A DNA stretch of 64,000 nt from positions 21,452,001-21,516,000 of the forward strand of contig CM106585.1 of the NCBI GenBank assembly GCA_048013815.1, read 5' to 3'. The DNA comes from Setoptus koraiensis (Eukaryota > Arthropoda). The position numbers and the translations under genes were made by a program. How positions within the stretch are numbered: position 1 is the stretch's first letter; each line of letters starts with the position of its first letter. The notes beneath the pieces are model-generated. The model did not search any database, had not been told where the DNA came from, and was given only the letters and a program-made list of their open reading frames with translations. Of the stretch, positions 1-11,084 are shown piece by piece.

Positions 1-69
1 TATGCAGGGATGTTATGGAGGGATATTGTGGGGGGATATTATGGAGGGATATTGTGGGGGGATATTATG
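1..69. repeat. Short tandem repeat at left edge
   Basis: Two and a bit copies of a roughly 30-bp unit containing GGGATATTGTGGGGGGATAT and GGATATTATGGA. The array is cut by the window edge, so its real length is unknown. Confidence 0.8.
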
Positions 70-1810
70 AGAAAATGGCGCTTATTTCATGCTCATTCGG
101 CTGAGTGTGAGCAAAACGAGTCGGATTCTCACAGCGAAATTTTCATCTCTCATTTTTGGGCGCACTTTGTCGCCGTGAATGGCAACTTATCGCCACAATT
201 TTTGTTTTGTTTTACTGGCAGCGTAATGTCGCACAATGTAACACCCAACAAGTTATAAGTTTGTATGTGACATCATACAATCCCAAGACTGATCAATCTA
301 AGGCCAACATCTGGCAACGCCACCATGAACGCCTGTATGAATATGTCGACTATATTATCATAATTATAATAACGACTTTGGCATGCCCTAGCAACATGTC
401 ATTGCCAATGTACAGAGAATTTGGGATCTTGTGATCACGCTTGTGATGAAAAAAAGATAGTTAGATCAAATCGATAGCTGCAAATCGATTGGTTGGATAT
501 TTTTCAATATACTGCAATATACCGGTAGTGACAGACAGAGCCTGAGATAAGCCTTGCCGAGTAGCCGAGTAGCCGAGTTTGTTGCGAGCCAACAGCAAAC
601 AATGATCGCGCAATAAACTTGGCGAAAAATAAGAATAAAAATAAAATGCTGCCGCAATGCCTGACTGGCGTGCCGCTGACCTATAATTGCACACTGATTT
701 ATGATAACAATGATTAACGAAATCCGGCCTTGCCACTAATTATACATTATATCGGTGCGATTAATTTGAATTTCCTCTTTGTTTGCTGCCCGATCGAGCA
801 GGTGACCTCAATGTTGAGTCTGAAGAATCTGGCGACAATTTTCACTGCTGACGGTCGCCGCTCGCGGCCAGACCCGATGCTTCGCAGACATTGTGTGGGT
901 CGCTCGGGCACTCGTTCGGGTCGCGCCGGCACTCGTTCGGGTCGCGCCGGCACTCGTTCGGGTCGGGCCGGCACTCGTTGGGCTCGCGACCGGGCAGCGC
1001 GACCAGGCAAAGCCAAACCGGCACACAGAGCCTCTGTGGCAGAGGCGAATGGGCAGCGAAAAAGTGAATGATTCCTCGGGTGGATTCTTTTTGCGGCGCA
1101 TGCGCACTGCACACCGAAAGAAGCCACACTGGTGGCTGTTGTATTGGCAATGTATTGTTGGCGCTGTTGTTGTTGCCGCCGTTGTGCCAAAGTGCCAATG
1201 TGTTGGCCCGAAAGAAGCGTCTGTCGGCGCACATCGGCTGCCAGCGGCGTCGAACACGGCGAATTGGCTGGCGGAATTGGTGCGCGAATCGGGCCGGCAA
1301 ACGCCAGCGCAACGAGAGCGCCAGGCATAGAAAAAAGCGCAGAAAATATTGACGCGTGGCCACATTAAATGTTGCTGCTTGAGGGCAGCTTGTGCCGCTG
1401 TTTTGGGCACGAGGGCGCTCACCTGGCGTTCGCCAGCTGACATCTGGCCCGATGTTTGCGGGCGTCGCCGAAGCGTTGGAACGCGCTGGTTCGCGTTGAT
1501 GGCGTGATGCCAGCCCGCGAACGCCAGTTTGTGTGGTCATCATTCACGTTTCGAACACTGACCATTGAACAGTCGCCAGTCGGCAGTCAGCAATCGAAGC
1601 ATCAGCAAGCGACACCGCAACCAGCAAAACTGGCAAACTGCATCCAGCAAAAGCGAGTTTGACCACTCTCAGTTAGTTTCGACAAGCCTCCGAAAAGTCG
1701 ACAAGTTGCGTCAACACACCCGCTCAACATAGCCGCACATCGGTGAATCCCGAACGCTCGAAGCGAGCCCCAAACAACAACGAAATCAACAGAGTCTCGC
1801 CAGTTCAACA
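70..1810. other. Upstream region of the KSR-like gene, with a 21-bp minisatellite
   Basis: No convincing gene is seen. At about 906-985 a 21-bp unit (GGCACTCGTTCGGGTCGCGCC) is repeated about four times; it keeps several frames open (Arg-Ala-Gly-Thr-Arg-Ser-Gly on one strand), which explains the long overlapping open frames at 750-1540. The stretch just before the start codon is rich in CAGCAA/CCAGC and probably holds the 5' UTR and promoter, but no TATA box or Inr can be assigned with confidence. Confidence 0.5.
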
Positions 1811-4800
1811 ATGACGGATATTTTGCCCACTAAGACCAATGTTGTGAGGCGCCAATCGGCGGCCTCGTGGATGCTCAAGCAGAACAAGTCGTATCAGAAG
1901 ATCAACAGGGAGTGGAGCGTGCACCACAGCGAGCTCAACTTCAACAGGGAGCTCCGTCGCGGACACCAGTACAGCATCCACGAGGGCCAATGGCACGGCG
2001 ACGTGTTCATCTACAAGCTCAATTTGGCACAGGCGCAGGCGCAGCACGCGGCTCGCGTCGGCCCCACTTCCGGTGCTCAATCTCGCCCGAGCTCAAGCTC
2101 AACAGCGAGCCCAATTCCAATCACGAGCTCAACCGCAAACTCACTCTCGAGCTCGATCACAAGCTCAATCACAAGCCCAATCACAAGCCCAAACTCAATC
2201 ACGAGCTCGATGGGATCGTCGTCCTGTCGCGGCTCAAACTCGACGGGATCGGCGTGCAACTGCGCCAACTGCTCGCCCGCGGCCAGCCCCGACAGCAAGC
2301 CGGGCGAGGTGTTCTCATTCAGAATGCAGCAGCAAGATGGCGACTACGACGACGACGTGTTTGTCGCCAGCGCAGGGCCCGCGTCTCCCAGCGGCCATCT
2401 CGACAGTGACAGCGACCGAGCCGTGCCAGCGCCAGCGCCACACGCAATGACGGCCAGTGGCGACAAGTCGCCCGCGACCAAGTTGCACAATCGGACAAGC
2501 CAATTGGATTCGGCATACTCGTCGCTCAGTTCGCTTGACCAGTGCCCGTCGCCCATCTGCTGTCGCCAGCAACAACAGCGACAAAGACAACAGCTCCTGT
2601 GCGACACAACAGCGACAGTGGCCACGACAGGTGTGCCCCTGTTGAGCCGCGCCGGCAGCCACTTGCAGTCTGTGGTCGGCTTCGAGGGCGCCTTCAACGT
2701 GGTCACCGGACAGCGGCGCAAACAGGAAACGAGCGCGCAACAGGTAGAGGAGACGGTGAAATTCTACGAGCACTTGGTCAAATTGTGCTCCGTGGCGCAT
2801 GAAAATTTTGTCCTGTTCATGGGCGCCTCGCTCGACCTGCGCAACCTCGACTGCTCCATAATAATGGGCAAGTGCAACGGACCGACCCTCTACCAGTGTT
2901 TGCATCAGCCCGAGGCCGACGGGCAGCCGCAGGACCGGCCCTTCAGATCGAGGTGAGTACGCTAGCCAACGCTATTCTCTTGCTATTCGCTCACATTACT
3001 CAACAATCTCTTACGCAATGATCGCGCTCGCAATCAATTGTCGACCGCTCGGGTATTTGCAATCGACCGCAACCGGTCGGCGCGCTTCTAGCTCGTCTAG
3101 CCGCCCTGTCCAGCCGCTCTGTCCAGCCGCTCTGTCCAGCCGAGCGACCGACAAGCTCTGGTGGTCGGCGCAAGACGCGGGCCGGATCTGGGTGCGTTTG
3201 CCGCCGCTTGCGACTGTTAGTTAGTGACGAGCCGGCCGACATTGTGGGGGCGGTTCGGGCGAGCGCCGAATCGCTCGCCGCTTATCGCCCGAATCGCTCG
3301 CCCGGCGGCTTCGTCGTCGCGGACAGTGGAACGCGAGCCCGACAGGGCCGCTCTTCGGACACGGACAGCAGTGATTTGGCCTCGCGGAGGCTGGTGCACG
3401 GACTCGGTGGCAGACAGGCCGAAAGTGGAGCAAACGCGAGCCCGAGCCACCATCTGTCGCTGAGCCGCGCCGACTCATCGCGGGCCAATGCTCGTTGAGC
3501 CGCTGACCACTCGCTGACCATTGGCCTCAGCGGCGGCGGCCATCAGTGGCGATAATGGCCCTAGGTAATAGTGCGCCGGTCATCATAATGATAACAGTCA
3601 GTGGCTGCCATTCAGCCGCCCGCTGCCGCCAGTCAGTAGGTGAATTGGGCACGCGTTTGCCAGCAGCAACATCTGCTTGTTGGCGCACGTCGGCCACGAG
3701 CGGCCCGGCGGCGGCGCGCCGCGCCGCACGACGCTATTCTGGTCGCCGTGGCGAGCACGAGCGCCGATCCGGCCCGCAGAGCCGGCGAACAGAAGGGCAG
3801 CCCGAAAAGAATGGCTTCGATCGGGACTGGAATGGGCTCGTTCGGGCCGTCGCAGTTGCACCGTAAGTGTCCGTTGGTGCGGCCGGTGTGCGCCATAAGG
3901 GCACGCAAGGCGAGAATTCTTTTCATCGTCGTCATTATGTGGCAGCGCCATTGTAGCAGCGGCGGCGGCGGCAATTGTTCCTCGACCGCTTCGAAATTCC
4001 TTCGTCGGCGGCTTCTTGCCCTTACCTGGCCTCGGCTGGCCCTAGACTGGCCTCAGCCAGCGGCCAGCGGCCAGCAACAACAGCAACAACGACAACAACA
4101 ACAACAACTGCAGCGACAACTGTCCACTGCGCTCTTTACGCCCACTACCTCTGGCCACCGCTGGCCAGCAGTGCTCGCGCTGCCACGCTGCTGGCCAGCG
4201 GTGGCCAGAGCACTGACCACTGGTCAAGGCCGAGTGTTTGTATGCAGAGGCTGCTGGCATATGCTGCGTCTTGCGCTTGGTCTTATGCTCAGTGCACGCG
4301 TTGCAAGACGCCACTCGTGCAAGCCGCGACAGATGCAAGCAAGAGTTGCCGCCGCCAGCCCTTTCAGCTGCCCGGTCGGCAATTGTTGTTACCTGTGCGC
4401 AGAAGAATGCAGCTAAAAAAGAAGCGGCCAAAGAACGAGAAGCCCAACGGAGCGAATCGGTGCCGCTGCTGCCAACTGTTGCTGCTTGAACCGACGGCAC
4501 GTGCTGCCGGTGTTGGACAGTGTTCGAATACGACAGCTGTGCCCTCGACAGCGTCGTTCGCCAGCTACCTGTGGCACATACACTGTGCCTGCATATGTGT
4601 GTGTAACACGCGCTTGTAGCACGTAGCACGTGCCACCGTGCCACTGTGATTGTTGGCCGCCAGACGCGGCCATTATCACTGGCTGTGATAATGGCGATGC
4701 TGGCCTAAACAATTGGGCCGCCGCTCACCTGGCCGATTGGTCTGGCGATTCGGGCGCTCAGCTCGACAGCAACAGCTGAGCGCGGCGAGACACACCCCGA

Positions 4801-5959
4801 ACGGCCCGCACGGCCCGCTGCCGCGCTCGCCCGGCCGGCCGGCAAACTGGCCGACTAAAAAGTGACCGACAAAAAAGTGACCGACAAAAAAGTGACCGGC
4901 AAACTGACCAACTAACAAACCAACTAACGAACCAACTAACAAACCAACTAACGAAGCATGTTGCCATCCCGTTACAATTGTGTCACGACAGGTATCACTC
5001 GATGGACGCCAACAACAAGAGAAACATCGCGCACCAGATTGCGCTAGGCATGGCCTATTTGCACGGCAAGCAAATGGTGCACGGCAAACTGAGCTCGGTG
5101 AACATCATACTCGATTACAGGGTCAAGATTTGTCTCATGGACCACGGAGTGGCGCAAACGAGCGACCAGCGGCCCGGCTACGCGACGCTCAACAGGGGCC
5201 AGCTCACCTACCTGAGTCCGGAGTTGATACGCTCGCTGTATGTGGAGCCGCTGTGCGTGGGCCCGCCGTCGCTGGCGGCCCCCACCAAGCAGGCTGACGT
5301 CTACGCTTTCGGGTAAGTCTCCCCCTTGTGTATCCCGTGCCCTTGTATATCCCGTGCCGGCGTACGTCCCGGGCCGGTAACTATCCCGTGCGGGCATGTT
5401 TCGTATGCGGGCACTGTAATGTTAATGTTGGTTACCAGCAGCAGCAACAGCTCTAACGACCATTCTTTTGTTTATCCAACTATGATCTAACAGGACCCTG
5501 CTGTACGAACTGTTCAGCGAACAATTCCCGTATAGGGGCGCCACTTGTGACGAAATTATCTGGCGCTCGGGCTCGGGCATTCAGGACCAAATGAGCGATT
5601 GCCCAGAACTGGCCCGCGACCAGCGCATGCGGCAAGTGATTCTCGACTGCTGGTGCTTCGACGCCCATCAGCGAGCCACATTCAGTGAGATTGCACTAGA
5701 TATTTTAAATGTAAACACCAGCCCAAGCGACAATTGTGACAGTTATGCAATGGATTATGTGAGCCCACGTGTGAGCAGCAGCAGCAGCCCGGCTTCTCCG
5801 TCGGCATTGTGGGGCGAAATCGGTTCGTGGACGCCGGTGAGCCACAAGCAGCAATCGATGACGGCGCAGTTGCAGCACTTCAACAATATCCGAATAATGA
5901 AAAAGCAAAAGAATCACCTGTCCACCCGGCTGTTCTCGAGCAAAGAGTCCATGTTTTAG
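1811..5959 (+). CDS. KSR: KSR-like pseudokinase (kinase suppressor of Ras family)
   Basis: Three exons: 1811-2952, 4992-5312, 5494-5959 (introns start GTGAGT and GTAAGT, end CGACAG and AACAG); both junctions are phase 2 and the joined frame is 642 aa. The protein is a kinase fold closest to KSR/RAF: residues 35-70 match the KSR entry (REWSVHHSEL, EGQWHGD), 330-338 match HENVVLFMGA as HENFVLFMGA, and ALGMAYLHGKQMVHGKL, YLSPELIR, DVYAFGTLLYEL and the C-lobe CW motif follow in order. It should be catalytically dead: no glycine loop, the VAIK lysine is Tyr68, HRD is HGK (Lys413), DFG is DHG (431-433). An insertion of about 230 residues rich in S, T, Q and P lies between beta-3 and helix C. CA1-CA4 and the C1 zinc finger of normal KSR are absent. 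KSR proteins scaffold RAF-MEK; whether this one does is inference. Confidence 0.85.
2953..4991 (+). other. Intron 1 of the KSR-like gene
   Basis: A 2.04-kb intron with a GTGAGT donor and ACGACAG acceptor. GC-rich through most of its length, rich in TGGCCAGC and CAACAG simple repeats (about 4020-4120). Many antisense open frames are present but none resembles a protein. Its composition is like that of the large repeat blocks further right. Confidence 0.75.
4855..4956. repeat. Tandem repeats inside KSR-like intron 1
   Basis: Three copies of an approximately 18-bp unit (AAAAAGTGACCGACAAA) run directly into about four copies of a 12/24-bp unit (CAACTAACAAACCAACTAACG). The array ends about 35 bases before the splice acceptor at 4990-4991, so length variation could bear on branch-point use. 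Confidence 0.8.
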
Positions 5960-6071
5960 TTTTTGCATGTGAATTATCCCCTATTACACATTATTAACAA
6001 AGTTGATATTTCTGTTGTCATCGACACACTTTATTGTACAAGCACCCTGTTAACATGTTTATAAACTCGTG

Positions 6072-6077
6072 ATTAAA
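6072..6077 (+). terminator. Probable poly(A) signal of the KSR-like gene
   Basis: ATTAAA lies 113 bases after the stop codon in an AT-rich stretch; a common variant of AATAAA. No cleavage site can be proved. Confidence 0.4.
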
Positions 6078-9000
6078 TTAATATTTTTTACCCCAACAAT
6101 CTTTTTTACCCAGCTCGTGTCCACAATCGATCGCCCGGCGAGTCAACTATGTGCGCGCAACTGTCAGTGAGCGTTCAATCTGTCATATCTCTAGAATCTT
6201 GCTCTGTGATGAGATCGCTTCTCGACTTGAGTCAGCCAGTCGAGTTGACAACTGTAATCAGCGATCTGTCTGTGGATCGAAACCAACAATTAACAGCAAT
6301 TATACATCAGTCATTACATTATACATGAGTAGTGTGCACAATTACATTTTGACACAGCCTCAGCGACCGCAGCCAACAATGACAAACAAAATTTTCCATT
6401 GCAATCGCTCCAAACAAACCCCATCAACTCTGTCGGTGATGTATCTGATGTGTATTCATGAATAGAATCACCTATAGGGCTCATGATACTTGAACGTAAC
6501 GGTTCTCGAGACACTAGCTGCTTTTCGTCGATCACAGCCAGTGAAATTAGCACAAACGCACACACATACATCAAATCAAATCAAAGCAAATCAAATCAAA
6601 GCAAATCAAATCAAAGCAAATTGTTACACTTAATCGACGCTACACCATATGGTTCGGCTACACGATTAGGTGACACATACATGTGCCTACATTTACACAC
6701 ATACGTGAGCTACTCAACAGGCTAATGGAATATTTTCATTATTTGTACTTCACGGGGATCAACCTAATCACTTGATGATCGTGAAGTAACTGATTGTTAA
6801 TTGGTTAAATGATGTAGTTGCAGTAATTATCTGCTGCTTTATTGCAACTGCTTTCAAACTGCCTAGTCGTGTGAGCAAACAAACAAACAAATAATCAACA
6901 AATGGCGACCCACAACTGTCTGCCGCAGTGCTGTTGCCTTCTCAATATTCTCAATTTTCTTTTCTCATTTCCTCACCAATTCGTCTGACAAATTGCCAGA
7001 CCGATCGACGTGAGTCCCAGGCGATACATTTAATGCGATACGTCCTAGGATGCAGCAGCCACTGAAACGCATCTCCAAATCTACAATTGTCGGCGCAAAG
7101 TGCTCGTGACACCACTCTCGGTCGCAACAAGGTCCGCGGGTGCCGTTCTAGGTATAGCCTATACCGTATAGGCGCCTGATTGATGGCCCAATTATGACAA
7201 GGAGCTACCGGCTATTTGAAATTCGGGCTGATCTGTTCCGAAGAAGCCAAAGAGATTGCTCTCCTACTGACTTGGCTCCCTCGCAACGATCGTTCTGTTG
7301 AGAGAGATCAAATCGAACCAAATAACCAGCGAAAAAGATTTGACAATTCCGACTGAAAGGAGCCCAATCCCTGGAACCGAGATAGGGGTCCGATTTCATT
7401 GGAATTTGTAGTTCATTTTATGAGTTTGGGCATCACAGGACCATAAGGCAATCGGAAGCTGCATCTTGCAAGGTTGTTAGACGGACCAACTTTCAGACGA
7501 AACAACTCAACGAAATGAGTGTTGTGATGCAACCCAGTGCGAGGCTAATCTGGGCACTTTCAATCCGAAGAAATATCTGTGACCGACATGTACATATAGA
7601 TCTAGGCGACAAGAGAACATCCTGTCACAGCCACTCACAAACTGGCCATTGTGATCGTGACCGGACATGAGAAACATACAGCCGGAAATCGTGTCTCATA
7701 CTTTTGGCGCTCGTGTCATCCGACACGAATGCATCTTAAATGGCGACATCGAGTGATTGTTGATGATCTGGCAAGCTACGGCTGGAGAGGAGCATGATTG
7801 GCAAGCGCATAGGTGTCGCTATACTACATTCTGTACATTGAGGGAGTGGTGGCGAGAACGTGTTATCATGAGACGGCGCTTGAGCAAAGCTCGTAATCAA
7901 ATAGTATGCACTGGCTAGGGAAAACACACGCTGGAATAAATAATCATCTGAGTTTCCAATTGATCGCTCTTCGTCTATCTAATCAGTTTGTTAGTTGAGC
8001 GAGCGATTTTATCATTATTATTATTATTATTATTATTTGTTTTATCTGCTCAGCCATCAATTGATCGCTTGAATATCAATGTTCATCGTTTGAATAGTAA
8101 ATGCAGCATTATATGCAACATGACAATGTGTCATCAGCATGACACACGGAAGCTGTAGAGCAAAATGAGCCCTCCTGCCACGAGATAGATAGAGATGAGT
8201 TGCTTCGAGAACAACAACATGCTTCTGGGCCGCATTCTAGACTATTCCCAATGAGACTATCCGTGCCGGCGCAAAATCGGGCACATCGCTGAGACCGACA
8301 AGACAGTTGGGTATTCTCTAGACTGTCTAGACTAGACACGAATGCAGGGGTGTACGAGTCGCAATAGAAATTCTAGAAACAAAGTTGTAAAATAAGACAG
8401 CCAGAATATAAATATAAATATTTATGCACTGTGAATACAATTGATTTGATTTTTGTTGTGTGCCGAGTTGTGAAATGGTAGTTGAGCTACAATTTCACTG
8501 ACAGTCGGTTGATGTCGTCATATTCTTTACTCGTTACTATCTTTACTTGTTGTTGTTTGTATTGAGAGTCAATACTCATAGAATTTCAGCCATTTTTGTT
8601 TCTTTTCCGCTGTTGCGAAGATCATAATATTGACTCGGCATGACGACAATATCATCATTATGTCATGTATCATTATTGGAGGGCATGATACATGAGCCAT
8701 GACATTGAAATCTCAATATATCGTATTATACATTGTATTATATTTAAGCTCTGACAGCTCCATGATGATCAGCAATACGAGTAGTGTGTTCTCTCGATTG
8801 CCAATGGCCAGCTAGTTCCGCCTAAATGTGGACTAGCGACATGATGATAGATGTGTGATTATCGAAGAATGAAGATTATGAGCACTTTGGTTCCACTTTT
8901 GAGCCACCATTTCAATGATTGTTGAGCCGCGATCTCAACGATTGATTCGCTGTTGTTAATAATAGAATTAGATAATCACAACTCGGCAGAGAACCAACAG

Positions 9001-9736
9001 ATAACACGAATGAGACATTGACCTGGCAAAGCAAATAAACACAAGCTCGCTTGCCAAACGTAATCTGTTTGCTTGCCATCTAGAGCCAAATTGCGAGCAA
9101 ATTTGGTAATGAAATTGCGGCAACAGTAAACAACAACATAATAATGATGAATCATGATCTAGCAGGCTGGCCCTGACTAAATCGGAAGGTGCATGTGTCA
9201 AGACAATAGGCTACACTTGTGTCACAATCTCTATATCTTCGTCATGTTTGTGGAAACTCTTCGGCAGCGGGCGACTGGCAATGAATAAAGCGACAGTGCA
9301 ATATGAAAAAAAAATACGTAGGTGTCCTATTTTTTGGTTGCAAAATGTAATGTATTTGGCAAAATCGACCTACTCTCGTGCAAGCCAACACATAGCAAAC
9401 GAGGCGACAGGTGAAGTCGTTCGCTCTGCCAAGAGAGATAAAGAGATCCATTCAACAAGTGGATAATTGTGATACACAGGTAAAGATGCAACTTGTGAGT
9501 TTGGTTCACTAATTACTCATTAGTAATTAGAGAAACTGTCACAAGTATTATCCATGACTAGTCACGCTGGCGGTGGACTATCCACACAAGCACGCAGAGA
9601 GCACAAGCAACGGTGCGTTCTGAGTGCCCATCTTCCACAAAACCACTACTGAGCTAACTACCACACCCGACAGGGCGACGCTGCTGTGCTTTCTACATGC
9701 AGCGCAAGCACATCGGCTTTCGAGCGGGCAACAGAA
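6078..9736. other. Gene-free AT-rich spacer with simple repeats
   Basis: No open frame in this stretch looks like a protein and no tRNA or rRNA was recognised. Visible structure is limited to a 15-bp tandem repeat (AAATCAAATCAAAGC, about three units, near 6566-6622) and an (ATT)n run near 8010-8037. It may hold long UTRs or non-coding RNA, but nothing in the sequence proves this. Confidence 0.5.
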
Positions 9737-9919
9737 TCAATAAAAGAAAATATTTGAATGAAACAGTCTGCCCTCGGCTGCGCATTCTTTGAGCGATGCC
9801 ACTGCCTCTGGCGGGCCTTTCCGAACAAGGTGGCCGGGCACTGGAAAATGCGCACTGAATTCATCGGCGTGCATTGGGCACAAGTCAACAGCATTTACCT
9901 CGGTCCCTCCGGCCAACAT
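9737..9919 (-). CDS. Small unrecognised reading frame upstream of RRP41
   Basis: A 60-aa frame starting MLAGGTEVNAVDLCPMHADE. It reads away from RRP41, with 73 bases between the two start codons, so the two could share a promoter. Third codon positions in the middle are often G or C, unlike the AT-rich flank, which gives a faint coding look. There is also a GTAAAT donor-like site after codon 7, so it may be two unrelated pieces. No family was recognised; it may be chance. Confidence 0.2.
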   Translation of the reverse strand: MLAGGTEVNAVDLCPMHADEFSAHFPVPGHLVRKGPPEAVASLKECAAEGRLFHSNIFFY

Positions 9920-9992
9920 TAATTAATTAATTAATTGAAAACCAATACTACATATATACTAATACCTATTATCCACAAGTTGAATAGAGACC

Positions 9993-10712
9993 ATGGAAAT
10001 GTTATCGGATCAGGGTCTGAGGTTCGATGGAAGGCGCGGGCACGAACTAAGGAAAATGCACTGCAAGCTGGCTGTCCTGGAACAAGCTGACGGATCGGCT
10101 TATCTTGAAATGGGCAATACAAATGTTCTCGCGGCCATCTATGGACCCCATGAAATGTCGCGCAAGAACAGAGGCTCGGCATCTCACGAGCGGGCCCTGA
10201 TAAACTGTCAATACAGTCAGGCAACGTTTAGCACATTTGAGAGGAAAAAGAAACCAAAAACAAGCCTGAGGAGCATTGAGATCACTAACAACATTCGCGA
10301 GATATTTGAAAATGTTATACTGACACATTTATTTCCCAATTCACAAATAGATATATTCCTTGAGGTGCTACAATCGGACGGCAGCAACTTAAGTGCCTGT
10401 GTCAATGCCGCAACATTGGCCATTATACACGCCGGTATTCCAATAAAAGATTTTGCAATATCGTGCTCGGCCTCACTCATAGATGACACCCCCATAGTTG
10501 ACATAAGTCATTTCGAGGAAGCGTCCGCCTCTCTGCCAATCATGACAATATCACTGCTAGCAAAATCAAAACAAATAGTCTCTATGGAATCAAGCGGCAA
10601 AATAGCTCTCGATTCTATTGAGAAACTTGTAGACAGTGCAGTGTCGGGCTGCGAGGAAATACATCAAATTTGCAAATCCATTGTTCTCAAGCACATTTCC
10701 GATGCTCAATAG
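9993..10712 (+). CDS. EXOSC4: Exosome complex component RRP41 (EXOSC4/Ski6)
   Basis: A single-exon 239-aa protein, close to the human length of 245. The N-terminus SDQGLRFDGRRGHELRK, then QADGSAYLEMGNT, YGPHEM, NCQYSQATFST, SQIDIFLEVLQSDGSN and CVNAATLAIIHAGIP are the family hallmarks, in order, of the RNase PH fold. RRP41 pairs with RRP45 in the six-membered RNase PH-like ring of the eukaryotic exosome, which degrades and trims RNA in nucleus and cytoplasm; in animals the ring itself is catalytically inactive (family knowledge). The ATG at 9993 lies in a GAGACCATGG context and gives the expected start. The next gene, Cbl, begins 372 bases after the stop on the same strand. Confidence 0.97.
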   Translation: MEMLSDQGLRFDGRRGHELRKMHCKLAVLEQADGSAYLEMGNTNVLAAIYGPHEMSRKNRGSASHERALINCQYSQATFSTFERKKKPKTSLRSIEITNNIREIFENVILTHLFPNSQIDIFLEVLQSDGSNLSACVNAATLAIIHAGIPIKDFAISCSASLIDDTPIVDISHFEEASASLPIMTISLLAKSKQIVSMESSGKIALDSIEKLVDSAVSGCEEIHQICKSIVLKHISDAQ

Positions 10713-11084
10713 ATTTTTGTTTGTGCATATAGAATAGTAATAATAATACAAATTAAAAAAAAAATTAACAATCGACGACTTCTAGATTCCATTCCGATTC
10801 GTCTCTTCATTCTTGACTGTACATGTACTAACAAGAATTCAACCAAAAAAACTGAGATTTAACCCGTTTAACTTTCGCGCCACGCAGCTCGTGTTTCTTT
10901 TGTGTCCCGCACCCGCGCATATATCGTAGATTTGTACGATTATCAGAGAGCACCCAACAATTAGATTGACCGACAAATCGACGGATATATTTGGCTAATT
11001 GTATAGATATCGTACATATATATCGATATATCGTGGCTGACTGTCATCATTGTATTTTACATCAGCTGTTTAGAAAAAACACCC
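10713..11084. other. Spacer between RRP41 and Cbl
   Basis: 372 bases holding the RRP41 3' UTR and probably the Cbl promoter. There is an A-rich stretch around 10752-10763 and a palindromic ATATATCGATATATCG near 11018-11033. No gene is seen. Confidence 0.6.

Noticed and set aside
747-1543. Long overlapping frames on both strands, up to 233 codons
   Set aside because: They owe their length to GC bias and a 21-bp tandem repeat without stops; composition is R/A/P/T-rich and no domain is seen.
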